Shown here one piece after another: positions 11,033-22,184 of a stretch of DNA of 64,000 bases (the stretch's first letter is position 1; the number at the start of each line of letters is the position of its first letter). The stretch is from Notolepis coatsorum (taxonomy: Eukaryota; Chordata; Actinopteri; Aulopiformes; Paralepididae): positions 87,681,796-87,745,795 of the forward strand of contig OZ020589.1 of assembly GCA_963971535.1 (NCBI GenBank). Reading direction: 5' to 3'. A program made the translations under genes and the position numbers. The notes below the pieces were generated by a model. It was not told where the DNA came from, made no database searches, and worked only from the letters and a program-made list of their open reading frames with translations.

Positions 11033-11506
11033 CATTTTAATAACAAACTGCTTATACACAGGCATATGCATCACAATTAGACCCACTATGCTTCTTTGAC
11101 TTGTGCCTTCAATCAACAAATCTCATCTTGCACCATATGCATTTCAAAATGTTTGGCCAATATTCAAATGCTGTATTCATCCTCTCAAATCAGGCCCTAA
11201 TGGTGAACGGTTTGCATTTATGGAACAAATCAATGCAACAAATTAAACTAAATATGAGACAGGAAATTCCAATCAGTAGCAGAGAGAATCTGTCCTAGCT
11301 GGGTTTAATACCTTTTTTTTGTCATTTTAATAACAAACTGCTTATACACAGGCATATGCATCACAATTAGACCCACTATGCGTCTTTAACTTGTGCCTTC
11401 AATCAACAAATCTCATCTTGCACCATATGCATTTCAAAATTTTGGCCAATATTCAAATCCTGTATTCATCCTCTCAAATCAGGCCCTAATGGTGAACGGT
11501 TTGCAT
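11033..11506. repeat. Direct duplication of about 185 bp inside element L
   Basis: The segment beginning TCATTTTAATAACAAACTGC (about 11033-11217) recurs almost unchanged at about 11322-11507, with a handful of substitutions such as TCTTTGACTTG versus TCTTTAACTTG. The 100 bp between the copies include an A-rich tract and a T run. Confidence 0.85.
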
Positions 11507-12237
11507 TTATGTTGAATGAAGTAAGAATCCACTGCAGTAAAAATATCCTCACCTCGAGTGGTGGTAGTAAGGTTGACTGACATGAGAATGTCCAGCTTCA
11601 GATCCTCATTTTCAATATATTGCACATAAACGATGAGCACAGCCTCGTCTGCGACAGTTGTAGTTTCATCAAGTTGTATGGCAAATGGACCCTTTCTAAG
11701 CTTTTCTGACAGCTGCTGCTCGCAATCACTTGACATCTTATCAATTCGGTCTTTCACTACATTGTTCGAGAGTGGTACTGATTTTAGTTTATCCGCCACC
11801 TGTGGGCCGCACAGTTTCTAAACCATTTTGATGCAGGCTGGTTTGATGAGCTGCTCGCCAATATTGTGCGCTTTCTTTGCTTTTGCAATTAAAAGCGAAC
11901 ACTCAAAGGAGGCTTCGGTAGCCTTCTGTAAATCACTGCCACCCCTGCTCCACGCTACTCTAACATCAACAGGCTTGTTCGCCTTGAGAGACTGTTCTTT
12001 CCTCCGAAAAAAGTCTGGATCCTTCCCAACGGTTTCTGGGTGCTTAGACGCCTGATGTCTCTTCAGCTTGCTGGGCTTCAGGCTCGAGTTTGCCAACTTT
12101 TCTCCACAAATCACACACTCAGGTCGTTTGTCTGGTCCCTCAGTGAAGCCCATGGTGATGTAATTTTCGCGATTGCTGTAGGTCCTAACTTTTTTTGCAG
12201 ATGAGCTGCCGTCATCTCCTTTTCGTTTGTCACACAT
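11479..12237 (-). pseudogene. Charlie-like hAT transposase, N-terminal half, one in-frame stop
   Basis: The frame starts with an ATG at 12237. A BED-type zinc finger is visible at residues about 38-65: CVICGEKL, then SKLKRHQASKHPE (C-x2-C ... H-x5-H). A Lys-rich stretch follows, then LLIAKAKKAHNIGEQLIKPA. The frame meets a single TAG at 11818-11820 and continues in the same frame with KSVPLSNNVVKDRIDKM and FAIQLDETTTVADEAVLIVYVQYI. The LDET Asp region is the first catalytic block of the hAT RNase H-like fold. The rest of the catalytic domain and the dimerisation region are gone. Charlie-type proteins normally exceed 550 aa; about 250 survive here. Non-functional. Confidence 0.82.
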
Positions 12238-12947
12238 TTTCGCCTCTGGCGGCTGACTGCAGACGAGCCGAGAAAGTTAACTAGCGTGCTAGGCTAGCTA
12301 CAGAAAGTGATACAGTCAACTGATTCGCGTTTTAGCGGCTACCCGGTAGCCTACTGTTAACGTTCAAAAATCATGTCTAGATGTTTATTTATTTATCTTT
12401 ATTTTTTATTGTAGTGGAGAGACTATTCATGCTTCTGATGATAAAAAAGAAATTAAAAAAAAAAAAAAAAAAAACTCAAATCATCTGTGGTCTGGCGGAC
12501 CCCCTGCGCCCCCTGGCGGACCCCCAGGGGTCCGCGGACCCCAGGTTGGGAATCACTGCTGTATAGGCTATAACTTTACTAGCATGTTCATCATTTGCAT
12601 TCTACACAATTTCCACTTAACCAACACAACACGTCAAACATGGTAACGTGCACTCATTGAGTTGTGCACCGTGCAGGCGAAGGTGTTCAATCCAGGCCTG
12701 TACGCTGCGACGAGATCGTCGCAAATTGCCCCCTAATTTGGCCGGTGCGAATGAAAAATTATATCTACTCTAAAGCTTGCGAATAGTGATTTCACCCCTT
12801 CATTCGCATTTCACTACACTAACATTAGCCTACAACCAGGGCTGTACAGGCGACATAATGTTGCGGTTGTAATTTCATTAGACAGACCAGCGCGGACATT
12901 TAATAACATGCAATTTAATTGACACGAGCAATGGGCTAACGTTAGCT

Positions 12948-14621
12948 GGTGGCTTTGCGATCTTCTTTGAGGAAAAAGTGGAGAACATCCGCAGCTCCTT
13001 CTCCCAACCCCCACCCATTCCAAATGCTGAATCGAGAACCTCATCCTTCACTCTGTCATCTTTCTCTCCCATTACAGAAGCAGAGACCCTGACACTGGTA
13101 ACGTCAAACCGTCCGACTACTTGCCAGCTGGACCAGCTACCCTCCCCACTCCTCCAGACCATAGCACCGGACATCCTCCCATTCCTAACTGCAACCATCA
13201 ACTCCTCACTCAACTCGGGGGTGGTCCCCACCTCCCTAAAACAAGCCAGAGTCACGCCGCTCATAAAAAAACCAACCCTGAACCCTACTGTCATAGGCAA
13301 CTACCGTCCTGTCTCTCTTCTCTCCTTCCTTTCTAAAACACTTGAACGTGCTGTATCCAACCAACTTACTACTTATCTCTTACAGAATGACCTCCTAGAC
13401 CCTAATCAGTCAGGCTTCAGGACTGGTCACTCCACAGAGACAGCCCTCATTGCGGTCACAGAGGCACTTCACTTAGCAAAAGCGAAAGGCCTCTCCTCGG
13501 TCCTGATTCTCCTAGATCTATCTGCAGCCTTCGACACAGTCAACCACCAGATCCTCCTTGCGGCCCTCGCAGGAATGGGAGTGGCTGGCTCTGCGCTGAC
13601 ATGGCTGTCATCATACCTCAATGACCGCTCCTACCAAGTGTCATGGAGAGGGACCCTGTCGGCCACCCGCCCCCTGCGGACGGGTGTCCCCCAGGGCTCG
13701 GTTTTAGGACCCCTTCTCTTCTCCCTCTACACTAAATCACTGGGTAACATTATCACGTCTCATGGCTTCTCCTACCATTGTTATGCCGACGATACTCAAC
13801 TCTTCCTCTCCTTCCCTCCCTCAGATATCCACGTCTCTGTGCGGATCTCGGCCTGTCTGTCCGACATCTCAGCCTGGATGACGTCCAACCACCTCAAACT
13901 GAACCTAAGCAAAACAGAATTGCTCCACCTGCCGGCCAAATCCTCCCCCCTGACCGACCTTTCAATCACAGTCGAGAATGCAGCTGTGACTGCGTCCCCG
14001 ACCGCCAAGAACCTTGGTGTTGTCCTCGACGACCAGTTGAACTTCTCTGCTCACATCGCAGCAACGACCAGAACCTGCCGATTCCTCCTGAGCAACGTCA
14101 GAAGGATACGCCCCTTCCTGACAAAAGAAGCCACCCAACTCCTCGTCCAATCAACAGTCATCTCCCGCCTCGACTACTGCAATGCACTGCTCGCTGGCCT
14201 CCCGGCCACTGCCACTAAGCCTCTTCAACTCATTCAGAACGCAGCGGCCCGCCTGATCTCAAACCTACCGAAGTCGGCCCATGTCACCCCACTTCTTAGG
14301 GACCTGCACTGGCTCCCCATTGCTGCACGAATCCGCTTCAAGGCCCTCGACCTAGCATACCGTGCGGCAAAGGGAACCGCTCCCGCCTACCTCCGGTCAA
14401 TGGTCTCTAACTACACACCCTCAAGACCCCTACGCTCTGCATCTTCTGGCCGCCTCAGACCTACTCCTATCCAAGCTCCGGGAGGGTCATCAAAGAGAAG
14501 TCGCCTATTCTCAGTCCTTGCCCCACAATGGTGGAATGAACTACCCACCCCAGTTAGGACAGCCGAATCACGTCCAATCTTTCGCCGTCGACTAAAGACG
14601 CACTTCTTCAACCATTATCTG

Positions 14622-14656
<35 letters not shown>

Positions 14657-14850
14657 AACCCTAACTAACCGTACTGTCATGCACTTGTCCTAATAAACTA
14701 ACCTACACTGTAGCACTCAACACTTTGATGAACATTGTTGCTCAGCTGATAGAGTTGTGCCCTTCCTGATGGCTTGTCGTACAGAACTTGTAAGTCGCTT
14801 TGGATAAAAGCGTCAGCTAAATGACTAAATGTAAATGTAAATGTAAATGG
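12948..14850 (+). mobile_element. L2-type LINE copy a, 5'-truncated, RT frame open
   Basis: A frame open from about 12948 to 14693 encodes some 580 residues of an L2-type reverse transcriptase without the upstream endonuclease. Landmarks in order: FFEEKVENIRSSF, the finger block ARVTPLIKKP and NYRPVSLLSFLSK, the palm LDLSAAFDTVNH, the block GVPQGSVLGPLLFSLY, the catalytic YADDTQLF, and the C-terminal DLHWLPIAARIRFKAL and QWWNELPTPVR. All three catalytic Asp are present. A poly(A) run at 14629-14653 adds a spurious Lys tract. The 3' tail GTCGCTTTGGATAAAAGCG plus AAATGTAA repeats is the L2 hallmark. It is nearly identical to the copy at 47478-49062, so both are young. Short TGGTGG microhomology flanks it. 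Confidence 0.9.
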
Positions 14851-15320
14851 TGGTCCCGAGTGAAGCAGGGACGGTGGAAAAGTGAGGAAAGGGGGTGGGT
14901 TATATTGACAAGTGACAACGCTTGACAACAGAAGTTTAAACATAACTTAATATTTATTAGTTATTCGTTTCTGTATATCATCCACTGTGACTTTCCATCT
15001 CCGTGTTAGACTCGTCCTGTTTGTCCTGTTTACATTCGAGTGTGACGTCATCACCTACGGCAGCTTAGACGATCAAAACGTGAACCTAGAACAAAACCCG
15101 GGGGGGGGGGGGCTGGCTCTCTTGTGCGTTCTCGCCCCCTCTCTCTCTCGCTCTCTCTCTACATTCAATGATTTAAAGTAGCCAAACGTTACAGACAGTA
15201 TAAATACTAACTGGATAGTTGATGATAAACATTTAATTTCATTATCTGAAATATTCTAAAATCATTAAGTCTGCTATAAGCCATTATCCCTTTGTGTGTA
15301 ATTATTATTTTCTCACAGTA

Positions 15321-15321
<1 letters not shown>

Positions 15322-15398
<77 letters not shown>
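15322..15398. repeat. (AT)n microsatellite
   Basis: A pure TA run of about 75 bp followed by a short GT run. The homologous place in C2 (about 6620-6660) has only a short CA/TA tract, so the repeat expanded in C3. Confidence 0.95.
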
Positions 15399-15414
<16 letters not shown>

Positions 15415-16365
15415 TTGGCTAAAGTGGATAGAAAACACAGTACTGTGCAAAAAAAGGGCACCCAAGAGTTTTTATATAAATAGTCTTAGATGTAAATAAT
15501 TTTTTTTATTAGTGTGTCAGTAGACTACTCTTAGTACATTTTCATTAAATAATTTTTTAAAGCATCTTCATGGTTTAATAATGCAAACATATGTTGCAGG
15601 GACTTATTATAATCATCATATTGGCGTGACTGTATGCATCAAAGGGTTAGATCAAGCATTTTTAAGTGCTTTAGGAAATGTCAAAATATTGCGATATATA
15701 TTGTGTATCGTGATATGGCCAAAAAATATCGCAATATCATTTAGAGGCCATATTGCCCAGCCCTACTATAATGGTAAAATAGTTATTTAAAAATTTGCCC
15801 CTAAAAAATATTCTTTGCCCCTAAATTTCTCATTTAGGGGCAAGTGTGCCCCTAGTGAAAAAGCTTAGCGTACAGCCCTGCAATCATGTTAGTAGTAGAT
15901 CCTCTCTGGCATGAAATACGTTTGGCACAGGTATTGCACTTTTCAGAACAAAATAGAGTCACACTTTTGAGCGCTGCATGCCGTGGTGCAGGATGGAGCA
16001 CTCTAACCATTCAACCCGTGGTCCAGGATGAAGCATTCTAACTAGGGATGCCCCGATTACGTTTTTTGCCACTGATACCGATCACAGATCGTCTATGAGT
16101 CATATCAGCCGATACACTGCCGATACCGATCGTTTTTGGTTTTCTTATAGCAGCTGGCAGTATTCTACTGTAGGTCTAAGGCACGTCGAACTCGGTCCGC
16201 GGACCAAACACACAAACTCTGGTCCGACCAAAAACATAGGTCTCGGTTCGCTTCATCGGACCAAACGTGGACCAAATATAGGAAGTGCTTATTATTACCA
16301 CTGCGCACGGCATTCACTGCAAAACAAGCACACTGCATCTATCTCTCTATCTATCTATCTCTCTG

Positions 16366-16397
<32 letters not shown>

Positions 16398-17459
16398 ACT
16401 GTGCATCTTGGGTAGAACGTAGAAAGAAGAAAAAACACGGCTTATTATATTATTACCGAGGCGCGCCGCTCGGCATTCACTGCAAAACAAGCACACTGTA
16501 CACATATGGGCAGAAGACCAAATAAAACAGCTACTTGTGGGCACTCATAAAAACAACGCGGTGTACAAGTTGTTTAGCGAGAGGATGGTGGTAATGGGCT
16601 TCAATAGAACAATGGATCAATGTCACGTCAAAATAAAAAAACTCCGCCTCCGCTGATCTGGAGGGCTCGCAGTCCACACACACACACGCGCGCGCGCGCA
16701 CACACGGGCTCGCAGCCACACACACACATTTCCGTCCAATAGACGAGGGCCCTTTTCGACCGCGTGACATTGTTCAGAAAGTTCGGTGCGCCTGACAAAT
16801 TGCTATGTGAACGCAGACGAACCAAATGAAGAATGCAACAATGTTGCAACTTCACCACCAGAACCGCACCGAGTCCACCAAAACTATATGTGAAAGCGAC
16901 CTTAGAAATTAAGTAAAGTGAATAGTACTGGGTGTTGAGCATAACAGTATCTAAGTTAATTGACTTCTGACCATTATAGTCAAAGTATTTTCCTATGAAC
17001 TGAAACTTATAAGATGTTCTCAGTGTTCAGTTAGAGCTATGAAGCACGATAGCTAATTAGCCAACATCTGCAAAAACGAATGATGTTATAAGACATTGAT
17101 ATCAGGAGCTATCTGTAGCTACTGCTAGCCAGCTAGATAACGTTAGACAATGCCTTAAACTAAAGTGAATAGTTGACTGTGTCATTTTGTTTAAACAGTA
17201 ACGTTAGCTAGGTAGCTAACGTTAGCTCACGGAACAACGATAGCTAGTTAACCAACTACTGCGAAAACGATTGCCAAAATGATATCAGACGTTGATATTA
17301 GGCTTGGGCGGTATGACGGTATACCAGGATATTTAGAAATCCCGCCGGTATGATTCTCAATACCGTGACGTCACAGACTGCTATTACACTGACACAGAGT
17401 TGATTGTAGTGCACAGCCCACGCCAACAGAGGGTTACATGGCCATCGTTCTGTGAGCTA

Positions 17460-19010
17460 GCGTTGGTACCTGGCTGGTGCGGGCTAACTGGCCATCGTTC
17501 CGGGAGCTAACGTTAGTAGTAGTAGGCTGGTGCGGGCTAACTGGCCATTGTTCCGGGAGCTAACGTTAGTAGTAATAGGCTGGTGCGGGCTAACTGGCCA
17601 TCGTTCCGGGAGCTAACGTTAGTAGTAGTAGGCTGGTGCGCAGGGAGCGAAATTAACTTTTTGACTCACCGGCCAGTGGCGGGTAGATGGGAAGAGTCTA
17701 CCCGCCAAGCATATTTCTTACCTGCCAAAATTTTTTTGATTAAAAAAAAATATATATATATTTTATATAAAAAAATTTTTTTAAATAAAATATATATTAT
17801 ATAATCATACTTGTAGTTGTATTATCTGCGAGACATCGCCACCACGCAATAAGTCAAAATGCTTGCTATCTGCAAACAGCTCCACTGTCTGTGTGTATAC
17901 TTGAGTAGCCTCCAGCTTCAGCAAGGATTCTCCGGCCCTGCAGCTAGACCCTATATTCAGCTAGACCCTACATTCAGCATGCAAGGATTCTCCGGCGATG
18001 CAGCTGGACCCAATTTTAACGTTACGGTTATTTTGTCAAATCACATTCAACATGCCCTCAGCTAGAATACGCATTCAATCAATGTTATAAGACATTGATA
18101 TCAGGAGCTATCTGTAGCTACTGCTAGCCCGGTAGATAACGTTAAGACAATTTAGTTTACTGGGACAGATTGATCTAAGTGAGCTAGCTAACGCGAGCTA
18201 GCTAACGAGGGAACGGAGGTATTATGCAGCTCATGGAGGTCCGATCTAGACTAGAGCAGACTGCTACCATTCTGATAGCTTAACGTTAGCACTAGAGCTG
18301 CGGGCGAGCTGCTGCCATTCTGAGAGCTTAACGTTAGCACTAGATGCTGCAGGCGAGCTGCTACAATTCTGAGAGCTTAACGTTAGCAGTGGCACTAGAG
18401 CTGCGGGCCGCTCTGTGTTGATACGAGCAGAAGCCAATAGTATCCCGCTGCAGGGCTGGGCGGATATGACTCGTTGCCACGTTTTTTTTCAAAATAAGAA
18501 TATCATACGAACCGAATGCTGCTAACTGCCGGAGCCATCGATATTATGACTCTAGCTGCGCTTGGGCCGGAAATGAGACCCGCACAGATTTTCAAAATAA
18601 GAGTATCGCTATGAACTACACGTCCACACGCCACACGGCGGGCAGGGCTCTCAGTGGCAAGCGCCAAAGGTAAAAACTGAGCGCCCCTGGCGGGCGGCAG
18701 GCTTTAATTTCGCCCCCTGCTGGTGCGGGCTAACTGGCCATCGTTCCGGGAGCTAACGTTAGTAGTAGTAGGCTGGTGCTGGCTAACTGGCCATCGTTCC
18801 GGGAGCTAACGTTACTAGTACTAGGCTGGTGCGGGCTAACTGGCCATCGTTCTGGGAGCTAACGTTACTAATACTAGGCTGGTGCGGGCTAACTGGCCAT
18901 CGTTCCGGGAGCTAACGTTACTAGTACTAGGCTGGTGCGGGCTAACTGGCCATCGTTCCGGGAGCTAACGTTACTAGTACTAGGCTGGTGCGGGCTAACT
19001 GGCTATCGTT
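17460..19010. repeat. 53-bp minisatellite (GGCTGGTGCGGGCTAACTGG), split by D2
   Basis: Units of about 53 bp contain GCTGGTGCGGGCTAACTGGC, CATCGTTCC and GGGAGCTAACGTTA, ending in variable AGTAGTAGTA or CTAGTACTA. About four lie before D2 (17460-17640) and six after (18720-19010). The 3' units share the CTAGTACTA variant, which suggests local expansion. Confidence 0.9.
17641..18719. mobile_element. hAT-like MITE D2 (TIR CAGGGAGCGAAATTAAC) nested in F
   Basis: The left end is CAGGGAGCGAAATTAAC and the right end is TTAATTTCGCCCCCTG. The flank CTGGTGCG is duplicated exactly (17633-17640 and 18720-18727). It is the second copy of the D1 family and carries the same GCGAGACATCGCCACC module. Three near-identical units of about 55 bp with GAGAGCTTAACGTTAGCAC lie at 18270-18410. 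Confidence 0.88.
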
Positions 19011-20330
19011 CCGTGATTTGTTTACTTGGTAACACAGGTTGCTAAGGAATTTAGGTTTGAGGTTTAAGAAAGTGAACTTTTAGGTTGAAAGAACAGCCCT
19101 AATGTCAACGTGTTTCAATATAAGCGTTATGTATGGTGATAACGAGTATATTGTTAGCTCCGCCCCCCCCCCCCCCCCCCCCACTGATGAAAATGAAAGT
19201 CATACCGTCATATACCGTATACGGGGGTATTATGTCAGCAAAGTATGACGGTATGAAAAAAATTATACCGCCCAAGCCTAGTTGATATCAGGAGCTATCA
19301 GGAGCCATCAGTAGCTAGCCAGCTAGATACCTCATGTATTAAACTAAAGTGAATAGTTGACTGGGTAATTTTGTTTAAACAGTAACGTTAGCTAGGTAGC
19401 CAACGTTAGCTCACGGAACAACGATAGCTAGTTAGCCAACACTAGCCAACTACTGCAAAAACTATTGCAGGAGCCATCTGTAGCTAGCCAGCTAGATAAC
19501 GTTAGACAATGCCTCATGTATTAAACTAAAGTGAATAGTTGACTGGGTCATTTTGTTTAAACAGTAACATTAGCTAGTATCACTCGAGGTGCACTCGACT
19601 ATGCCGGAGCATTTGTTGACATGGGTCTGTGAGGGGGAGGGGGGAGGGGCAAGGCGTGCAGCAGCAGCAGCTGTGAGCAAGAGAGACAGCAAGTGAGAAC
19701 TCCGCTGAGAATTGGATCATGTTTTTCGCACGTGTCTTCGATCGGTTTTCACGATCTGCGAAAATAAAGCATTATCGGAATTCACCAATCTCATATTTAT
19801 ACTGAATATCGGCCGATACCGATCGCTGGCCGATCGATCGGGGCATCCCTAATTCTAACCAGTCAACCTGTGGTCTAGGATGGAGCACTCTAACCAGTCA
19901 ACCCGTGGTCCAGGACGGAGCACTCCAACCATTCAACCCGTGGTCCAGGATGGAGCACTCTAACCATTCAACCCGTGGTCGAGGATGGAACCATTCAACC
20001 CGTGGTCCAGGATGGAGCACTCTAACCATTCAACCCGTGGTCCAGGATGAAGCACTCTAAACATTCAACCCGTGGTCCAGGATGGAACCATTCAACCTGT
20101 GGTCCAGGATGGAGCACTCTAACCATTCAACCCGTGGTCCAGGATGGAGCACTCTAACCATTCAACCCGTGGTCCAGGATGGAACCATTCAACCCGTGGT
20201 CCAGGATGGAGCACTCTAACCATTCAACCCGTGGTCCAGGATGGAACCATTCAACCCGTGGTCCAGGATGGAGCACTCTAACCATTCAACCTGTGGTCCA
20301 GGATGAAGCACTCTAAACATTCAGCCCGTG

Positions 20331-21629
20331 CAGTGGACACTGAAACAAGCGTGAGTGAAATTTGTTTCATAGGAACCAATCATCATAATCTAGATTAAAA
20401 TTCCTTCCTTTGGAATCTACATTTTGGAACAGATTTTCGATGCCCAACCCTAGCACAGACCCCTTGGTCAAATGTCTCAGAGGGATATGCAGAGAGATGA
20501 ATTCCTAATTATAATGTGTCCACCATAATGACAGAGTGTTCCAGAGTCCTACAATTCCCAGTAACATTCCTGTATGAGATTCTAGGATCAACAAGCCATC
20601 TGGGAAGTTTTGCTACAGCACTCAAATGAATATAGGATGATATCTAATAGGATACATTCACTAAGGAGCAAAGGGCAAAAGTTATCAATTGTAGGTAGAC
20701 ATGATGCTCCACTACAGAAAGACTGACTGAAGGCGGAAATCTCTCATCAGCTGAATGGATCCATTCTGGCTCACATTATTGCTTGGCCCACAGACACACA
20801 ATGAGCATGTTGGACACCATTGGGTTTAGTATCATCTTGGTGTCTACCATGCTGGCCCACAGAAACACTGAGCATGTTGGACACGAAGGGTTTAGTGTCT
20901 ACCATGCTGGCCCACAGAAACACTGAGCATATTGGACACCATTGGGTTTAGTATCATCTTGGTGTCTTACCCTGCTGGCCCACAGACATGCTGAGCATTT
21001 TGGAGACCATTTAGTATAATCTTGGTATCTTACCCTGCTGCACAGACACGCTGAGCATGTTGGACACCTTTAGGTTTAGTATCATATTATTATGTTACCC
21101 TGCTGGCCCACAGACACGCTGAACACCATTAGGTTTGAACGTACACAGGAAAGAATGTGGAATGTTCTCACAGACACTTGCGACTCGCATGTAATTTTCT
21201 AGAGACGTGTGAAGGCGTAACACATAACTCATATCCTAAAACTGCAGCCTGAAGTGACTTAATCAGCATTTTTTGTCATCCTCATCATAGCTTCTAACAA
21301 ATGGCAAAACAAAGGCCAGGTCAGTCCAGTGACAGGAACAATACACAGTGTCGCGGCTGTCGCCGAGTGAGACGACTGCAGCTATATGACGAAAAAACAC
21401 TTGGGGATGTGAAATCTCAATATCGGTCAACAAAATATTCCGTGGAACATCTTATTTACTGTAGCAGCCGTGCCGTTCTGACAAGTTATCTCTGGCTGAC
21501 CGTGGGCCACAGACAGCCACTTATACCACTACCTACTCGTACATACAAGCACAGGGCTCGTCTATTAACCGAATAAGCACATCGCAGTGATTTTAAACGT
21601 ATTTACTGAGTTTAAATCCTGCTCCTTAC
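20331..21629. other. Intronic DNA without a gene; approximately 60-bp tandem units at 20780-21130
   Basis: Five or six diverged units containing CTGGCCCACAGACACGCTGA and GTTTAGTATCATCTTGGTGT run from 20780 to 21130. The rest has no recognisable element. A 91-residue frame at 21301-21576 resembles nothing known and has no supporting signals. By position this is inside intron 1 of the kinase gene. Confidence 0.7.
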
Positions 21630-21725
21630 CTTGTATACATCCCCATATGTCCCGCTTCCAATTCTTTGTATCAGCTCGAAATCCTCCTGCGGATTCCGCC
21701 TAGAAAGGTCGAAACTGGAACTCAT
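21630..21725 (-). CDS. map4k3: MAP4K3-like kinase, coding exon 1
   Basis: Read on the minus strand from ATG at 21725, 32 codons encode [16 protein letters not shown] followed by [16 protein letters not shown]. The exon ends exactly at AAG|GTAAGG, a strong donor site, in phase 0. The start of human MAP4K3 (GLK) is nearly the same, with [20 protein letters not shown] shared. MAP4K5 and MAP4K2 differ more at the N-terminus. The segment contains the Gly-rich ATP-binding loop IGSGTYGDV of this Ste20/GCK-class Ser/Thr kinase, which acts in amino-acid/mTORC1 and JNK signalling. The catalytic Lys would be in exon 2, which I did not find; it should lie left of this exon, probably beyond position 1. 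The A at -3 before the ATG gives an adequate start context. It is the only host protein-coding exon I recognise here. Confidence 0.88.
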
Positions 21726-21900
21726 ATTTAGAACGCCAGTTTCCGCATCCACTCGTTTTGTTTGCCAGTACACCGATACGCCAAACAATGAGAAACAAAC
21801 AATATAAACATACGTCGTCAGGGGGGGAAATACACGCTCACTTCTAAGTAAGTTACTTCAACATGGCTCCTTGGCACAGTACGCATGCGCATTGGCCAGC
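21726..21900 (-). promoter_or_regulatory. Likely map4k3 5' UTR and promoter with CCAAT and NRF1-like site
   Basis: About 155-175 bp upstream of the start codon the minus strand reads CTGGCCAATGCGCATGCGTAC. This joins a CCAAT box (ATTGG on the plus strand at 21891-21895) to a GCATGCGC palindrome (21881-21890) close to the NRF1 consensus. No TATA box stands at a fitting distance, as in many housekeeping promoters. The transcription start is inferred, not seen. Confidence 0.5.
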
Positions 21901-22184
21901 TGGGCTGTCCAAAGGGGGGAATGCAAGGAATGGGAGACAAAAGGGGGTGGGTACCCGTCACCCCCCCCCCCTCACGCACCGATCAGCGATCAGTTTGGAT
22001 TTATCCAAATCTACGTGTATGTAAGGCAGAGAGGAAGTGCTCAGCTGTTCTGAGACCGGTTCATAGAGGGCCGCACAAGACTGGGCTCACTCAAGATTTC
22101 CTACAGTAAACGCTGAGTTTTTTCAAACACTTGTTCAGAATGAGTTTCAATAAAATATATAGAGCTAACCAGCGTCACTAGGTA
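21901..22184. other. Upstream DNA, nothing recognised
   Basis: This holds a C run (21961-21971) and GTAC-rich unique sequence. No gene or repeat family is recognised. Confidence 0.5.

Larger units (their letters stand above)
10928..12558 (-). mobile_element. Charlie-like hAT transposon L
   Basis: The left end is AGCAGTGGTTCCCAACC and the right end is GGTTGGGAATCACTG, close to the CAGTGGTTCCCAACC ends of Charlie-type hATs. CTGTATAG is repeated at 10920-10927 and 12559-12566, an 8-bp duplication apart from three extra bases (AAG) at the left junction. Inside on the minus strand is a BED-finger transposase (12237-11479), truncated at its C-terminal end. A segment of about 190 bp is duplicated downstream of it. 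Confidence 0.8.
12693..15880. mobile_element. MITE C3 (inverted relative to C2), 5-bp target duplication
   Basis: The ends are CAGGCCTGTACGCTGCG and CTTAGCGTACAGCCCTG. The flank CAATC is duplicated (12688-12692 and 15881-15885). The body is homologous to C2 in reverse orientation, but lacks D1 and carries an L2 LINE at 12948-14850 and a longer AT microsatellite. Relative to C2 it also has about 12 extra bases at 12845. Confidence 0.82.
17299..19280. mobile_element. hAT-like MITE F (TIR TAGGCTTGGGCGGTAT) nested in A2
   Basis: The ends TAGGCTTGGGCGGTATGACG and ATACCGCCCAAGCCTA are inverted. The flank GTTGATAT is duplicated exactly (17291-17298 and 19281-19288). The interior is mainly a 53-bp minisatellite into which D2 inserted, plus a C run at 19164. 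Confidence 0.88.
16043..19851. mobile_element. hAT-like element A2 (TIR TAGGGATGCCCCGAT)
   Basis: The left end is TAGGGATGCCCCGATTACG and the right end is CGATCGGGGCATCCCTA. The flank ATTCTAAC is duplicated exactly (16035-16042 and 19852-19859). It shares ends and parts of the interior with A1. Internally it carries a TCTA microsatellite (16337-16397), a segment 16163-16905 with GGTCCGCGGACC and CA/CG repeats that may be another MITE, and the nested elements F and D2. No transposase. Confidence 0.88.
15985..20330. repeat. Minisatellite (CATTCAACCCGTGGTCCAGGA), split by A2
   Basis: Units built from AACCATTCAACCCGTGGTCC plus AGGATGGAGCACTCT (about 36 bp, some shortened to about 22) run from 15985 to 16042 and again from 19852 to 20330. 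Element A2 inserted between two units, using ATTCTAAC from the repeat as its target. About 14 units are recognisable. There is no spacer diversity as in a CRISPR, and no coding. Confidence 0.9.

Noticed and set aside
16163-16905. A separate MITE with GGTCCGCGGACC near one end
   Set aside because: The right side AAGCGACCTTAG resembles a known type of end, but no matching left end or target duplication could be shown.
19852-20330. Regularly spaced repeats that could suggest a CRISPR array
   Set aside because: Units follow one another without diverse spacers, vary in length, and lie in vertebrate-type DNA. It is a minisatellite.
21301-21576. 91-residue plus-strand frame next to the kinase exon
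   Set aside because: No known domain, no splice or promoter support, and it lies antisense in the inferred intron 1.
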